From assembly GCF_009363715.1 (NCBI RefSeq), contig NZ_CP045404.1, positions 2,944,001 to 3,008,000 of the forward strand: a stretch of DNA of 64,000 nt. Direction: 5' to 3'. The notes beneath the pieces were generated by a model, which saw only the letters and a program-made list of their open reading frames with translations, was not told the origin of the DNA and ran no database searches. This DNA is from Roseovarius sp. THAF9 (GTDB taxonomy: Bacteria > Pseudomonadota > Alphaproteobacteria > Rhodobacterales > Rhodobacteraceae). Shown here piece after piece: positions 9,838 to 18,277 of the stretch; positions within the stretch are counted from its first letter, which is position 1, and each line of letters opens with the position of its first letter. The translations under genes and the position numbers were made by a program.

Positions 9838-9882
9838 CTTCCTCTGGCGACAAATATCCTCGCCGATGGCACAAAACTCTTC
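9838..9882 (-). repeat. Dispersed intergenic motif, copy B
   Basis: On the minus strand it reads GAAGAGTTTTGTGCC, ATCGGCGA, GGATATTT, three bases (GTC), GCCAGAGGAAG. It shares the 7+3+11 core with copies A and D, and the left flank (GAAGAGTT...TGCC.TCGGCG) with copy D. A short inverted repeat GGCG/CGCC brackets the ATATTT core. It lies between the ruvB stop and the start of the hypothetical gene. Confidence 0.85.
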
Positions 9883-9887
9883 TGGCG

Positions 9888-10916
9888 CTACCTCTCGAAC
9901 AGGTCACCCGACCCCGCCGCCTTGGGCGCGGCCATCCCCAGATGCGTCCAGGCCCGCGCCGCCAGCATCCGCCCCCGCGGCGTGCGCTGGATCAGTCCCT
10001 GCTGCAACAAAAACGGCTCGATCACCTCTTCCAGCGCATCGCGGCTCTCGCTGAGCGCGGCGCTCAGCGTCTCGATGCCGACGGGCCCGCCTTGGTAGGC
10101 CTCGGCAATGAGGCGCAGGTAGCGCCGGTCGGCCCCGTCAAGGCCCAGCCCATCCACGCCCAGCCGGGTCAGCGCGCTATCGGCCAGCCCTTGCGTGATC
10201 CGCCCGTCGCCCTCGACCACAGCGAAATCCACGACACGCCTCAGCAGCCGCCCGGCCACCCGTGGCGTGCCCCGCGCCCGCCGCGCGATCTCCAGCGCGC
10301 CCTGCGCCTCTGCCGGAACGCCCAGCTTCTGCGCATTGCGCGTCACGATCTCGTTCAACTCGTCCTCTGTGTAGAACTGCAACCGCGTGGGTATCCCGAA
10401 CCGGTCGCGCAAGGGCGTCGTCAGCAGCCCCAGCCGCGTCGTCGCCCCCACCAGCGTGAAGGGCTGCAACTCGATCCGTACCGTCCGCGCCGCCGGCCCC
10501 TCGCCGATCACAAGGTCCAGCTCGAAATCCTCCATCGCGGGGTAAAGCACCTCTTCCACCGCCGGGTTGAGCCGGTGAATCTCGTCGATGAACAGAACGT
10601 CATTGGCCTCCAGGTTCGTCAGGATCGCGGCCAGGTCACCCGCCTTGGCCAGAACCGGACCCGAGGTCATCCGAAACCCCACGCCCAGCTCGCGCGCCAT
10701 GATCTGCGCCAGCGTCGTCTTGCCAAGGCCGGGGGGGCCGTGAAACAGCGTGTGGTCCATCGCCTCGCCCCGCTGCCGGGCCGACTGGATGAACACCTTC
10801 AGGTTCGCCCGCGCCTCCGCCTGCCCGATGAAATCCGCCAGCGCCTGCGGCCGCAAAGCGCGGTCCACATCCTCGGGCAAGGCCTCGGGGCGCAGGGTTG
10901 GGTCAGGCTCGGTCAT
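9888..10916 (-). CDS. ruvB: Holliday junction branch migration helicase RuvB
   Basis: AAA+ motor that drives branch migration with RuvA. The 342-aa product has Walker A GPPGLGKT at 60-67, Walker [12 protein letters not shown] with DEIH at 111-114, the sensor region [18 protein letters not shown], and the C-terminal winged helix ending in [12 protein letters not shown]. Its length is normal. It lies 58 bases downstream of ruvA in the ruvC-ruvA-ruvB order. Confidence 0.98.
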   Translation of the reverse strand: MTEPDPTLRPEALPEDVDRALRPQALADFIGQAEARANLKVFIQSARQRGEAMDHTLFHGPPGLGKTTLAQIMARELGVGFRMTSGPVLAKAGDLAAILTNLEANDVLFIDEIHRLNPAVEEVLYPAMEDFELDLVIGEGPAARTVRIELQPFTLVGATTRLGLLTTPLRDRFGIPTRLQFYTEDELNEIVTRNAQKLGVPAEAQGALEIARRARGTPRVAGRLLRRVVDFAVVEGDGRITQGLADSALTRLGVDGLGLDGADRRYLRLIAEAYQGGPVGIETLSAALSESRDALEEVIEPFLLQQGLIQRTPRGRMLAARAWTHLGMAAPKAAGSGDLFER

Positions 10917-10974
10917 GCGTCAATCGTCCCACGTCCACGCGGCAGGTCGCAAGACCTCTCGAGCACCGCTTGCC

Positions 10975-11646
10975 TCATCCCTTCGGCGCCAACAGCTTCA
11001 GCGCGGCGCGGATGAGGTCGGCGGTCGCAGCCTCGGGCGCCTCGCCCGCGGCCTGCGCCACCGCGCCCGCCGCCTCGGAGGGGCCGTAGCCAAGGTTCGT
11101 CAGCGCCGACAGCGCCTCGGCCTGTGCCGCGCCGTCCGGGGCCTTGGCGGGCGCGGGCTTGACCACCGGCGCCTCGATCACCTCGCCCTCGTCCGCGACC
11201 ACCTCCGGCGCGGCGGCCTGCGCGCTCGCGCCCATCGCCATCACCTCCGGCGCCTTGTCCTTCAATTCGATCACCACGCGCTGCGCCGTCTTGGGGCCGA
11301 TCCCCTTGGCCGCCTTCACCGCGTTCACGTCGCCCAAGGCAATCGCCCGGCCCACGCCCTCCGGTCCCAGCGTCCCCAGGATCGCCAGCGACGCCTTCGC
11401 CCCGATCCCCTGCACGCTCATCAGCAACCGGTGCCATTCCTTCTCGATCAGCGAGGTAAAGCCATAAAGCTGCAACAGGTCCTCACGCACCAACAGATCG
11501 GTATAAAGCGCCACATGCTCGCCCGCCCCCGGCAGCGCCGCAAGCGTCCGGTCCGAGCAATAGATGAGATAGCCCACACCCTTCACGTCAATCAGAACGT
11601 GATCGGCGGCGCGATAGTCGATGCGTCCCGCGATCCGCCCGATCAT
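10975..11646 (-). CDS. ruvA: Holliday junction branch migration protein RuvA
   Basis: Tetrameric junction-binding partner of RuvB. The 223-aa product has the N-terminal OB domain ([20 protein letters not shown]), helix-hairpin-helix motifs ([13 protein letters not shown] and [19 protein letters not shown]), and a C-terminal domain that contacts RuvB ([15 protein letters not shown]). It is about 20 residues longer than most RuvA because of an Ala/Pro/Val/Glu-rich linker at about 145-175. The ATG at 11646 overlaps the ruvC stop as ATGA. Confidence 0.97.
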   Translation of the reverse strand: MIGRIAGRIDYRAADHVLIDVKGVGYLIYCSDRTLAALPGAGEHVALYTDLLVREDLLQLYGFTSLIEKEWHRLLMSVQGIGAKASLAILGTLGPEGVGRAIALGDVNAVKAAKGIGPKTAQRVVIELKDKAPEVMAMGASAQAAAPEVVADEGEVIEAPVVKPAPAKAPDGAAQAEALSALTNLGYGPSEAAGAVAQAAGEAPEAATADLIRAALKLLAPKG

Positions 11647-12137
11647 GCGCGCACCTTCTCTTTCAGCACCCGTGCAGGCCCGTGATGCGCGTGGCAGATG
11701 GCAATCGCCAGCGCGTCGGCGGCGTCCGCCCCCGCCAGCTCGACCCCCGGCAATTGCACGCGCACCATATGCGCCACCTGGTCCTTGCCGGCATGGCCCA
11801 CGCCCACCACCGTCTTCTTCACCGTGTTGGGCGCGTACTCGCCCACGTCCAGCCCGAACTGCGCCGGCACCAGCAGCGCGATACCCCGCGCCTGTCCCAG
11901 CTTCAGTGTGCCCGCCCCGTCCTTGTTGACGAAGGTCTGCTCCACCGCTGCCGCCCCGGGCGCGTATTGTCCAATGATATCCGTAAGTTGTCCATGCAGC
12001 GACAGCAGCCGCGCCGCCAGCGTGCCCCCGTCCCCATGGCAAATCCCGTTCGCCACATGGCTCAGGCGGCTGCCTTCCATGTCGATCACGCCCCACCCGA
12101 GGTTGCGTAGGCCCGGATCGATCCCGATGACCCGCAT
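11643..12137 (-). CDS. ruvC: Crossover junction endodeoxyribonuclease RuvC
   Basis: Resolves Holliday junctions by symmetrical cleavage. The 164-aa product begins [19 protein letters not shown] with catalytic Asp7, and keeps [21 protein letters not shown] and the C-terminal [14 protein letters not shown] acidic site. The ATG at 12137 is chosen because the family begins exactly here; the longer in-frame start at 12287 adds unrelated residues. It overlaps ruvA by four bases. Confidence 0.97.
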   Translation of the reverse strand: MRVIGIDPGLRNLGWGVIDMEGSRLSHVANGICHGDGGTLAARLLSLHGQLTDIIGQYAPGAAAVEQTFVNKDGAGTLKLGQARGIALLVPAQFGLDVGEYAPNTVKKTVVGVGHAGKDQVAHMVRVQLPGVELAGADAADALAIAICHAHHGPARVLKEKVRA

Positions 12138-12442
12138 CTGCACTGCCCGCCCTTGCTTGTTTTTCAACGCCCTAGCACGAAAGGGGAACAAACGCCAAGC
12201 ACTTCCACGCGGAAAACCACCCTTCGGCGTCATGCGCCGCGCGCGGATCACACCGCCTCGACATCCCTCCGCACAATATATGAACATGAAAAATAAAGCA
12301 TTAACATGACGTTAAGTAAAAATGACCCATGCAATGCCTGCATACTGACTATGCGGAAAATGCGTGTTGTCCGACTCTGCCGAAGCTCCTAACTCCAGCC
12401 TCAGAACAACGAATGTACCGACTGACATCAAGGACCATGACA
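12138..12442 (+). other. Intergenic region between divergent ruvC and DUF1127 gene
   Basis: About 305 bases with no credible gene. The second half is AT-rich compared with the surroundings and should hold divergent promoters. It includes an inverted repeat TTAAC-N5-GTTAA at 12301-12315, a candidate operator of unknown protein. I do not see a convincing -35/-10 pair and do not claim one. Confidence 0.5.
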
Positions 12443-12634
12443 ATGGCTGCAATCGACACCACCCGCAGCGTGCACCACGGCGCCCATTTCGGCTCCATCT
12501 TCGCACGCATTCTCGCAACCGTTTCCGCCTGGAACGACGCCCGCGTCACCCGCAACGCACTCAGCCGCCTGAGCGACCGCGAGCTGGACGACATCGGCCT
12601 GTCGCGTGGCGATATCGAACGCGCGATCCGCTAA
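12443..12634 (+). CDS. DUF1127 small protein (YjiS-like)
   Basis: A 63-aa basic protein ending in the DUF1127 pattern: W-x-x-R-x-x-R-x-x-L-x-x-LSDRELDDIGLSRGDIERAIR. Members are small arginine-rich proteins; some alphaproteobacterial ones affect RNA turnover or phosphate and stress responses. AAGGA stands 8 bases before the ATG at 12443; an ATG at 12437 is too close to that site. A strong hairpin terminator follows the stop. The gene is monocistronic and divergent from ruvC. Confidence 0.85.
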   Translation: MAAIDTTRSVHHGAHFGSIFARILATVSAWNDARVTRNALSRLSDRELDDIGLSRGDIERAIR

Positions 12635-12679
12635 TCCCGGATCTCGCCCGCCCGGCGTCCTCTCCCTGCGCCGGACAGC

Positions 12680-12715
12680 AAAAAGCCCTGCACGGGACCA
12701 ACGTGCAGGGCTTTT
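12680..12715. terminator. Bidirectional Rho-independent terminator
   Basis: Perfect inverted repeat AAAAGCCCTGCACG / CGTGCAGGGCTTTT with a 7-base loop. A T run follows on the plus strand (end of the DUF1127 gene), and five T follow on the minus strand (end of the 12784-13137 gene), so it can serve both convergent genes. Confidence 0.9.
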
Positions 12716-12783
12716 CGTATGAATAACTTGTCTTGAAATGAGAGGCGTCTTTGGAGGGCTGAGAGGCCGAACGTTACAACTCG

Positions 12784-13137
12784 TTACTTGACGAAGGGAC
12801 GCAGATACTGCGCGATGAAGCTGGACACCTGGTCCTTCTGCATCACGAAGGCGCCGGCCTGTTCGACCACGGTGCCGGATTTCAGCGCGTCGACCCGCTG
12901 GTCGTAGATCGCGCTGCCCAGATGCGCCAGGATCATCGCTTTGAACAGGAATACGCCCAGAATCAGGAACGCCAGACCGCGGACCGAAAAGCCCTGCGCG
13001 CGGCGCTTGGGGCGGAAAACGATCAGGCCGTCGCGCGTCACCTTGGCGGAATAACCGTTGGCCAGGCGGGCGCGGTTGCGGTCGATCTTTTTCAGGCGGG
13101 CATCGAAGCCCTGATAGGTGTTGGTCGCGTTGGTCAT
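12784..13137 (-). CDS. Small single-pass membrane protein, uncharacterised
   Basis: A 117-aa protein with a basic N-terminus (RLKKIDRNRARLANGYSAKVTRDGLIVFRPKRR), one membrane segment at about 52-72 (LAFLILGVFLFKAMILAHLG), and a C-terminal part ending SSFIAQYLRPFVK. AGGA stands 7 bases before ATG 13137. I recognise no domain. It seems to be monocistronic, with its own promoter region (13138-13246) and the shared terminator at 12680-12715. Confidence 0.85.
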   Translation of the reverse strand: MTNATNTYQGFDARLKKIDRNRARLANGYSAKVTRDGLIVFRPKRRAQGFSVRGLAFLILGVFLFKAMILAHLGSAIYDQRVDALKSGTVVEQAGAFVMQKDQVSSFIAQYLRPFVK

Positions 13138-13246
13138 GGCAGCGTCCTAAACTCTGTTCATCCCCGTTCCCTTGATGATGAAACTAGGTTTGAAATGTGG
13201 CAAAAGTGGGGCGCCCGCCTTTAAATAACTTTTTTTCCAAGCCTTT

Positions 13247-14122
13247 TCAGACACTTTTACGGGTCATTATCGTTGTCCACTCACCAATCTGGTCCCGCGA
13301 TACGACACTGTTTCCAGCCTCGGTATAAACCGCCGCAACCTCGTCGGCCTGTTCATTTAAAATGCCAGATAGAATCACTTGGCCCCCGGGCTTCAATGCC
13401 GCGGTGATTCCCGGCGCCAGCGCGATCAGCGGCGCTTTCAGGATATTCGCGAACACCAGATCGAACGGCGCGGCCCCGGCGATTCCCGGATGGTCCAGCC
13501 CCTCGGCCTCCAGGCAGGTCACCCGGCCCACAAGGTCATTGGCCGCCACGTTGGCCTCCGCCACCTCGACCGCGACCGCGTCGATATCGCTAGCCAGGAT
13601 CGTCGCCTCGGGCCAGACCCGCGCCGCCGCCATGGCCAGCACCGCGGTGCCACATCCCAGATCCAGCACGCTGTCCTGAGGCCCTTGCTCGGCGTTCAGA
13701 CGGTCCAGCGCCTTCAGACAGCCCAGCGTCGTGCCGTGATGCCCGGTGCCGAACGCCATAGACGCCTCGATCAACAGCGGCAGCGCATCCTCGGGCACCT
13801 TGTCGGCATCGTGACTGCCGTAGACAAAGAACCGCCCCGCCACCACCGGCGTCAGTTCCCGCTTCACCTTGGCGACCCAATCCGTCTCGGGCAATTCGGA
13901 TACCGTGAAATCGCGTGCCCCGTGCATCGACGCCAGCAGCGCCAGCCCCGCCGCATCCGGCGCATCCTCGAAATAGCCGCCCACTTCCCACAGGCCGGAC
14001 CCGTCCTCCAGCTCGAACACGCCCACGCCCGTGGGCTCGGGGGTCAGACGTTCCAGCGCCTCGCCCAGGGCTTCGGCCTCGGTTTTGCCGGGCAGCGTCG
14101 TCAAAGCGGTGAATGTGGGCAT
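13247..14122 (-). CDS. prmA: Ribosomal protein L11 methyltransferase PrmA
   Basis: SAM-dependent trimethylation of ribosomal protein L11. The 291-aa product has an N-terminal substrate-binding domain, the motif AFGTGHHGTT at about 123-132, the SAM-binding loop DLGCGTAVLA at 154-163, and NILKAPL at 226-232 (usually N-I-L-A-x-P-L). Length fits the family. The downstream MFS gene on the same strand is upstream in transcription, with a 22-base gap, so the two may be cotranscribed. Confidence 0.95.
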   Translation of the reverse strand: MPTFTALTTLPGKTEAEALGEALERLTPEPTGVGVFELEDGSGLWEVGGYFEDAPDAAGLALLASMHGARDFTVSELPETDWVAKVKRELTPVVAGRFFVYGSHDADKVPEDALPLLIEASMAFGTGHHGTTLGCLKALDRLNAEQGPQDSVLDLGCGTAVLAMAAARVWPEATILASDIDAVAVEVAEANVAANDLVGRVTCLEAEGLDHPGIAGAAPFDLVFANILKAPLIALAPGITAALKPGGQVILSGILNEQADEVAAVYTEAGNSVVSRDQIGEWTTIMTRKSV

Positions 14123-14144
14123 GCAGCCTCCCTTGGCGATGAAA

Positions 14145-15377
14145 TCACTCCGCCGGGGCGGGCGCCCGGGCGGTCAGAACCGTCTCATACCCCGGTTCGG
14201 GGTGACGGGGAATAAGCATCGCAAGGATAAATGACACGCCCGCCATCGCGGCGGCCATCACGAACACCGCCACCGGCGACACCAGCCACAGATAGCCCAG
14301 CGCGGCGGGCAGAAAGACGGCCGCGATGTGGTTGATCGTGAACGCCACCGCGGCGGTGGGCGCGATGTCACCCGGATCGGCGATCTTCTGGAAATAGGTC
14401 TTCAGCGCCAGCGCCAGCGCGAAGAGCAGGTGGTCGATCACGTAAAGCGTCGCCGCCAGAACCACGCCCCAGCTGAAAAAGTAGAGCCCGCCGTAAAGCA
14501 GGAACACAATCGCCAACCCGGCATATTCGAACAGAAGCGTTGCGCGCTCCCCGAACACATGCACCGCGCGGCCCATCAATGGCGCGAACACCATGTTGGC
14601 CACAAGGTTGATCAAGTAAAGCGCCGTGACCTCGTGCACCTCAAAGCCGAATTTCTCGACCATCATGAAGCCCGCGAAGACGATGAAGATCTGCCGCCGC
14701 GCCCCCGACATGAACTGCAACGCGTAATAGAGCCAGTACCGCCGCCGCAGCACCATCTTCTTGATCTGCGGATTGGGCGCCTCGAACTGCGGAAAGGCAA
14801 AGACGCAATACAATGCGATCAGCACCGTCGCCCCGCCCGCGATCATGTAGACGGTGTTATAGCTCAGATCGAGAGTCTCCCACGTCATCACGATCAGCAC
14901 GTAAGCCACCAGCGTCGTGCCCGACCCGGCGGCCAGCAGCCAGCCCAGCATTTGCGGCGCGCGCTCCTTCTTCAGCCATTGCAGCTGCAAGGACTGGTTC
15001 ACTGTTTCGAAATAGTGAAACCCGATGGAACTCAGCATGGTGATCGTCAGGATTCCGCCCAAACTGGGAAACCAAGCCGTGATCGCGGTCGCCACGCCCA
15101 AGAGGATCAGCGACACCAACGCCAGCGTCTGCTCGCGCATGAAAATGATGATCGCGATCACGCCGATGGCCAGGAAGCCGGGGATTTCCCGCACCGTGTG
15201 CAGCCAGCCGATATCCGAGCCATCGAACCCTGCCGCCTCGATGACGAAATTGTTGAGCAGCGCCGACCACGTGGCAAAGGCCAGCGGCATCGCCGCGGCC
15301 ATCAGGAACAAGAGCGCCACCGGCCGCCGCCAGATCGGCAACTCCCGCGCCAGTTCAAGGGGGTATGTCCTCGCCAT
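14145..15377 (-). CDS. MFS transporter
   Basis: A 410-aa integral membrane protein with about 12 hydrophobic segments and the general appearance of the major facilitator superfamily, including a 12-residue-scale cytoplasmic loop with RRRYWLYYALQFMSGARRQ in the middle. The substrate cannot be read from the sequence. I chose ATG 15377 (MARTYPLELA) over a GTG two codons upstream (15383). It is divergent from the YeeE/YedE gene, with 141 bases between them that hold an FNR-like box. Confidence 0.85.
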   Translation of the reverse strand: MARTYPLELARELPIWRRPVALLFLMAAAMPLAFATWSALLNNFVIEAAGFDGSDIGWLHTVREIPGFLAIGVIAIIIFMREQTLALVSLILLGVATAITAWFPSLGGILTITMLSSIGFHYFETVNQSLQLQWLKKERAPQMLGWLLAAGSGTTLVAYVLIVMTWETLDLSYNTVYMIAGGATVLIALYCVFAFPQFEAPNPQIKKMVLRRRYWLYYALQFMSGARRQIFIVFAGFMMVEKFGFEVHEVTALYLINLVANMVFAPLMGRAVHVFGERATLLFEYAGLAIVFLLYGGLYFFSWGVVLAATLYVIDHLLFALALALKTYFQKIADPGDIAPTAAVAFTINHIAAVFLPAALGYLWLVSPVAVFVMAAAMAGVSFILAMLIPRHPEPGYETVLTARAPAPAE

Positions 15378-15451
15378 GAACACGCTTTACGCCGATCTTT
15401 CCGCTTTGACCATTGCTTCGGCTGCAAAGCGACTGTGCAAAAATACGCGGC

Positions 15452-15465
15452 CTGATCTGGATCAA
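15452..15465. promoter_or_regulatory. Candidate FNR/FnrL-type box
   Basis: CTGAT-CTGG-ATCAA matches the FNR consensus TTGAT-N4-ATCAA in 9 of 10 positions. It lies in the 141-base gap between the divergent MFS gene (start 15377) and the YeeE/YedE gene (start 15519), 54 bases before the latter. Rhodobacterales regulate many genes by FnrL or Dnr-like proteins through such sites. Which gene it controls, and the sign, are not visible. Confidence 0.6.
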
Positions 15466-15518
15466 GGCCGACCGCCCGGCGCGATGGCATGACCCGATAC
15501 GAAGGAAAGGCAAGGGTC

Positions 15519-16583
15519 ATGGACGTTCTCGCCCTCGTGGAATGGATCGGCGAAGCCCCGGCAGCGGCGCTCCTGGGTCTGCTCACCGGCGTGATCTTCG
15601 GCGTCGCGGCACAACGCTCGCGCTTTTGCCTGCGTGCGGCGTCGGTGGAATTCGCCCGGGGCCGCATGGGCGACCGCATCGCGGTGTGGTTCCTGACCTT
15701 CTCGACCGCCGTCGTCTGGGTGCAAGGCGCGCAACTCTTGGGCCTCTTCCGCGCCTCCGACGCCCGCATGATGGCCATCCCCGGCAGCTGGTCCGGCGCG
15801 GTGATCGGCGGGCTCATCTTCGGCGCGGGCATGGTGCTGGCGCGCGGCTGTCCCGGACGCCTTCTGGTGCTCGCGGCCACCGGCAACCTGCGGGCCATCA
15901 CCACCGGCCTCGTCTTCGCCGTCGCGGCACAAATGAGCCTGTCGGGAATGCTCTCGGACCTGCGAACCCAACTGGCCGCGCTCTGGACCACCCAGGGCGG
16001 TCACAACATGGCCCTGCTCAGCACGCTTGGCCTGCCGTCTTATAGTGGCCTGCTGATCGGCCTTGCCTTCGCTGTTTTGGCCCTCGTCGTGGCGCGCCGC
16101 AACCGCATCGGCGCCGCTCGCCTTGTCTTCGCCTCCGGCGTGGGCTTCGCCGTCGCGGTGGGGTGGGTGTCGACCTTCGCGCTGGCGCAGGTCAGCTTCG
16201 ATCCCGTCGCTGTGACAAGTGCCACGTTCAGCGGCCCATCGGCCAACACGCTGATGTTCTTTCTGGTCTCCGACCCGGTGCTGAACTTCGATATCGGCAT
16301 GGTCCCGGGCGTGTTCCTCGGCTCCTTTCTCGCGTCCTCCTTCGCCCGAGAGTTCCGTTTTCAAGGCTTCGAAGACGCGGCCAACATGCGCCGCATGATG
16401 ACCGGCGCGGTGATGATGGGCTTCGGCGCGATGCTGGCAGGGGGCTGCTCCATCGGCAATGGCGTCACGGGGGCCTCGATCTTCGCCGGGACCGCCTGGC
16501 TCGCGCTCTTTTCCATGTGGATCGGCGCGATGATCACCGATTTGCTTGTGGATCAGGGCCGCGTTGGCGCAAAAACGGCCTGA
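15519..16583 (+). CDS. YeeE/YedE family transporter (possible thiosulfate or sulfur-compound importer)
   Basis: A 354-aa membrane protein made of two YeeE/YedE-like halves. The three family cysteines are present: RSRFCLR (Cys37), LARGCPGRL (Cys111) and LAGGCSIGNG (Cys310). In the thiosulfate importer TsuA the equivalent cysteines line the pathway and relay the substrate, so this protein probably imports thiosulfate or a related sulfur compound; that is inference from the family. An in-frame ATG at 15489 would add ten residues; 15519 is preferred because it begins at the first hydrophobic segment and follows an AAGG/AGGG stretch. No TusA or rhodanese gene is adjacent. Confidence 0.88.
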   Translation: MDVLALVEWIGEAPAAALLGLLTGVIFGVAAQRSRFCLRAASVEFARGRMGDRIAVWFLTFSTAVVWVQGAQLLGLFRASDARMMAIPGSWSGAVIGGLIFGAGMVLARGCPGRLLVLAATGNLRAITTGLVFAVAAQMSLSGMLSDLRTQLAALWTTQGGHNMALLSTLGLPSYSGLLIGLAFAVLALVVARRNRIGAARLVFASGVGFAVAVGWVSTFALAQVSFDPVAVTSATFSGPSANTLMFFLVSDPVLNFDIGMVPGVFLGSFLASSFAREFRFQGFEDAANMRRMMTGAVMMGFGAMLAGGCSIGNGVTGASIFAGTAWLALFSMWIGAMITDLLVDQGRVGAKTA

Positions 16584-16615
16584 TCTCCACCGTCCGGTTG
16601 CCGCGCCGCCTGCTC

Positions 16616-17314
16616 ATGTACGCCATCTCGCTCACCTCCATCCCGCCACGGTTCTCCCGGCTTGGCCCCGTCCTTGCCGCACTCCTCGCCCAGCGCCCCG
16701 CACCGGCGCGCGTCTTTCTCGCCCTGCCCGCGCAGTACAGCCGATATCCCGGGCCGGTCGCGCCACCGCCCCTACCGGACGGCGTCACCCTGTTGCACAG
16801 CAACACCGACCTCGGCCCGGCCACCAAGGCCCTGCCCGCCGCCGGCGCCCTCGCCGGAACCGACCTGCGCCTGATCTACTGCGATGACGACTGGCTCTAT
16901 GCACCCGGCTGGGCCGCGCAGCTTCTGACCCGGGGCGAAGAGGCCACCACCGGCCAGGCCTGGGACATCGCCAGGCTCGGCCGCACCGGCACCGGCACCG
17001 ACATCGCCCAGGGCTTTGCCGGTGTCTGCATCCGCCCCGCCTGGCTGGCCGCGCCGGATATGACCCCTCCGCCCGAAGCGCGCCCCGTCGATGACATTTG
17101 GCTCTCTGGTCAACTCGCGCGCCACGGCATACCGCTGCGCGCCCGGCCATCGGCCCGCCAGCAGATGCGCCCGGCCTATGACGACGCCCACGCCCTGCAA
17201 CACACCACGGCCCGCGACACCGCCAACCGCGCCTGCGCGGCACGGCTTCACGCGCTTTACGGCATCTGGCCCGAGCCCCCCGCGCCCAGGACCGCCCGCG
17301 CCGCCCGCTCGTAG
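16616..17314 (+). CDS. Putative GT-A type glycosyltransferase
   Basis: A 232-aa protein beginning MYAISLTSIPPRFSRLGPVL, with the acidic motif IYCDDDWLYAPGW (Asp90-92), as in the nucleotide-sugar/metal site of GT-A enzymes, and a later VDDIWLSGQLARHG resembling the acceptor/catalytic region. The start follows the YeeE/YedE stop by 32 bases; no strong ribosome site is seen. Its 3' end overlaps the convergent GT10-like gene by 58 bases. Donor and acceptor are unknown; family assignment is by motif only. Confidence 0.75.
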   Translation: MYAISLTSIPPRFSRLGPVLAALLAQRPAPARVFLALPAQYSRYPGPVAPPPLPDGVTLLHSNTDLGPATKALPAAGALAGTDLRLIYCDDDWLYAPGWAAQLLTRGEEATTGQAWDIARLGRTGTGTDIAQGFAGVCIRPAWLAAPDMTPPPEARPVDDIWLSGQLARHGIPLRARPSARQQMRPAYDDAHALQHTTARDTANRACAARLHALYGIWPEPPAPRTARAARS

Positions 17315-18147
17315 AACTCGGCATAAACCGCCGCCTGCGGGATCGCCGCCTCCAGCTTGGGCAACAGCGCGGCATAGCGCGCCTCCGACAGGTCCTGCAC
17401 CGCGGCCTTCATCTCAGCCTCGCTTTCGCAGACGATCATCCCGGCGGGGTCGATGAACTCGGCGATATTGGGACACCCCCAGTAGATCGGCACGCATTTG
17501 CACAGCACCGCGTCGATCAGCTTCTCGGTGAAGTAATTCACCTCCCGCACGTTCTCGATCACCAGCGAAAAGCGATACGGCGCCAGCCCGTCGGCCTTGT
17601 GCTCGAACGGCTGATAGCCCCCGCCCATCACATCGACGTCCAGCCCCTCGGCACGGGCGTGATCCGCCATCTCGTGGCGCAGCGCATGTCCCTCCTGCGA
17701 CCGCTTGGCCGAGGCGATGAGGCTGCACGCCCTGGTCTTCGTCAGGTCCAGCGCCGTCCAGTCCCCGACCCAGGTACAGCCCAACGGAAACAGCACGCCG
17801 TTCGGGATCGCCGCCAGCAGGCCGGCATTGGAGCACAGCACCTTGTGAAACCGCGCATATTGCCGCCGCAGCTTTTGCATGTGGTCGCCGTGAATGGCCT
17901 CGGGTTCCAGCACCATCACCGACACTTTCGCCCGCGTGCCCAGCCACGGCCGCCGATAGAGCAGGCTCGACGTGTAGACCACCAGGTGATCGTCCCGTCC
18001 CAGGTCGCGCAGCGTCTTGTCCGCCCCTGCCAGCCGCGCGGGGCGTCCCCTTGGCCAGACCAGCGCATCAAGGCGCACGCGCCCCGGCCGCAGGCCCGGC
18101 CGGACATCGTAAGGCATGATCGCAATGGCGTCGGAAACAGCGTTCAT
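17257..18147 (-). CDS. Fucosyltransferase-like glycosyltransferase (GT10 family)
   Basis: A 296-aa protein with the signature of alpha-1,3-fucosyltransferases in its C-terminal half: YRFSLVIEN at 191-199, YFTEKLIDAV from 205, and CVPIYWG at 218-224. Such enzymes transfer a sugar from GDP-fucose or a relative to surface glycans. ATG 18147 is chosen because the conserved protein begins there; the longer frame to 18492 would overlap the flavin reductase gene on the other strand. No nucleotide-sugar synthesis genes are nearby, so the glycan is unknown. Confidence 0.85.
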   Translation of the reverse strand: MNAVSDAIAIMPYDVRPGLRPGRVRLDALVWPRGRPARLAGADKTLRDLGRDDHLVVYTSSLLYRRPWLGTRAKVSVMVLEPEAIHGDHMQKLRRQYARFHKVLCSNAGLLAAIPNGVLFPLGCTWVGDWTALDLTKTRACSLIASAKRSQEGHALRHEMADHARAEGLDVDVMGGGYQPFEHKADGLAPYRFSLVIENVREVNYFTEKLIDAVLCKCVPIYWGCPNIAEFIDPAGMIVCESEAEMKAAVQDLSEARYAALLPKLEAAIPQAAVYAEFYERAARAVLGAGGSGQMP

Positions 18148-18277
18148 AGCCGCTCTGATAGGGCCAAACCAAGGGGCGTGCAATTGTCCGCATCCGCCTT
18201 CCGCCATTGACATCCCCGCTCGGGATGCCAGCATAAGGGCCACTCGGGGGGAACGGGTTCGGCCACAAGGGCATCTA

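Noticed and set aside
12329..12442. Longer 101-aa version of the DUF1127 protein
   Set aside because: The added residues are unlike DUF1127 and include no ribosome site; AAGGA before 12443 fits the short form.
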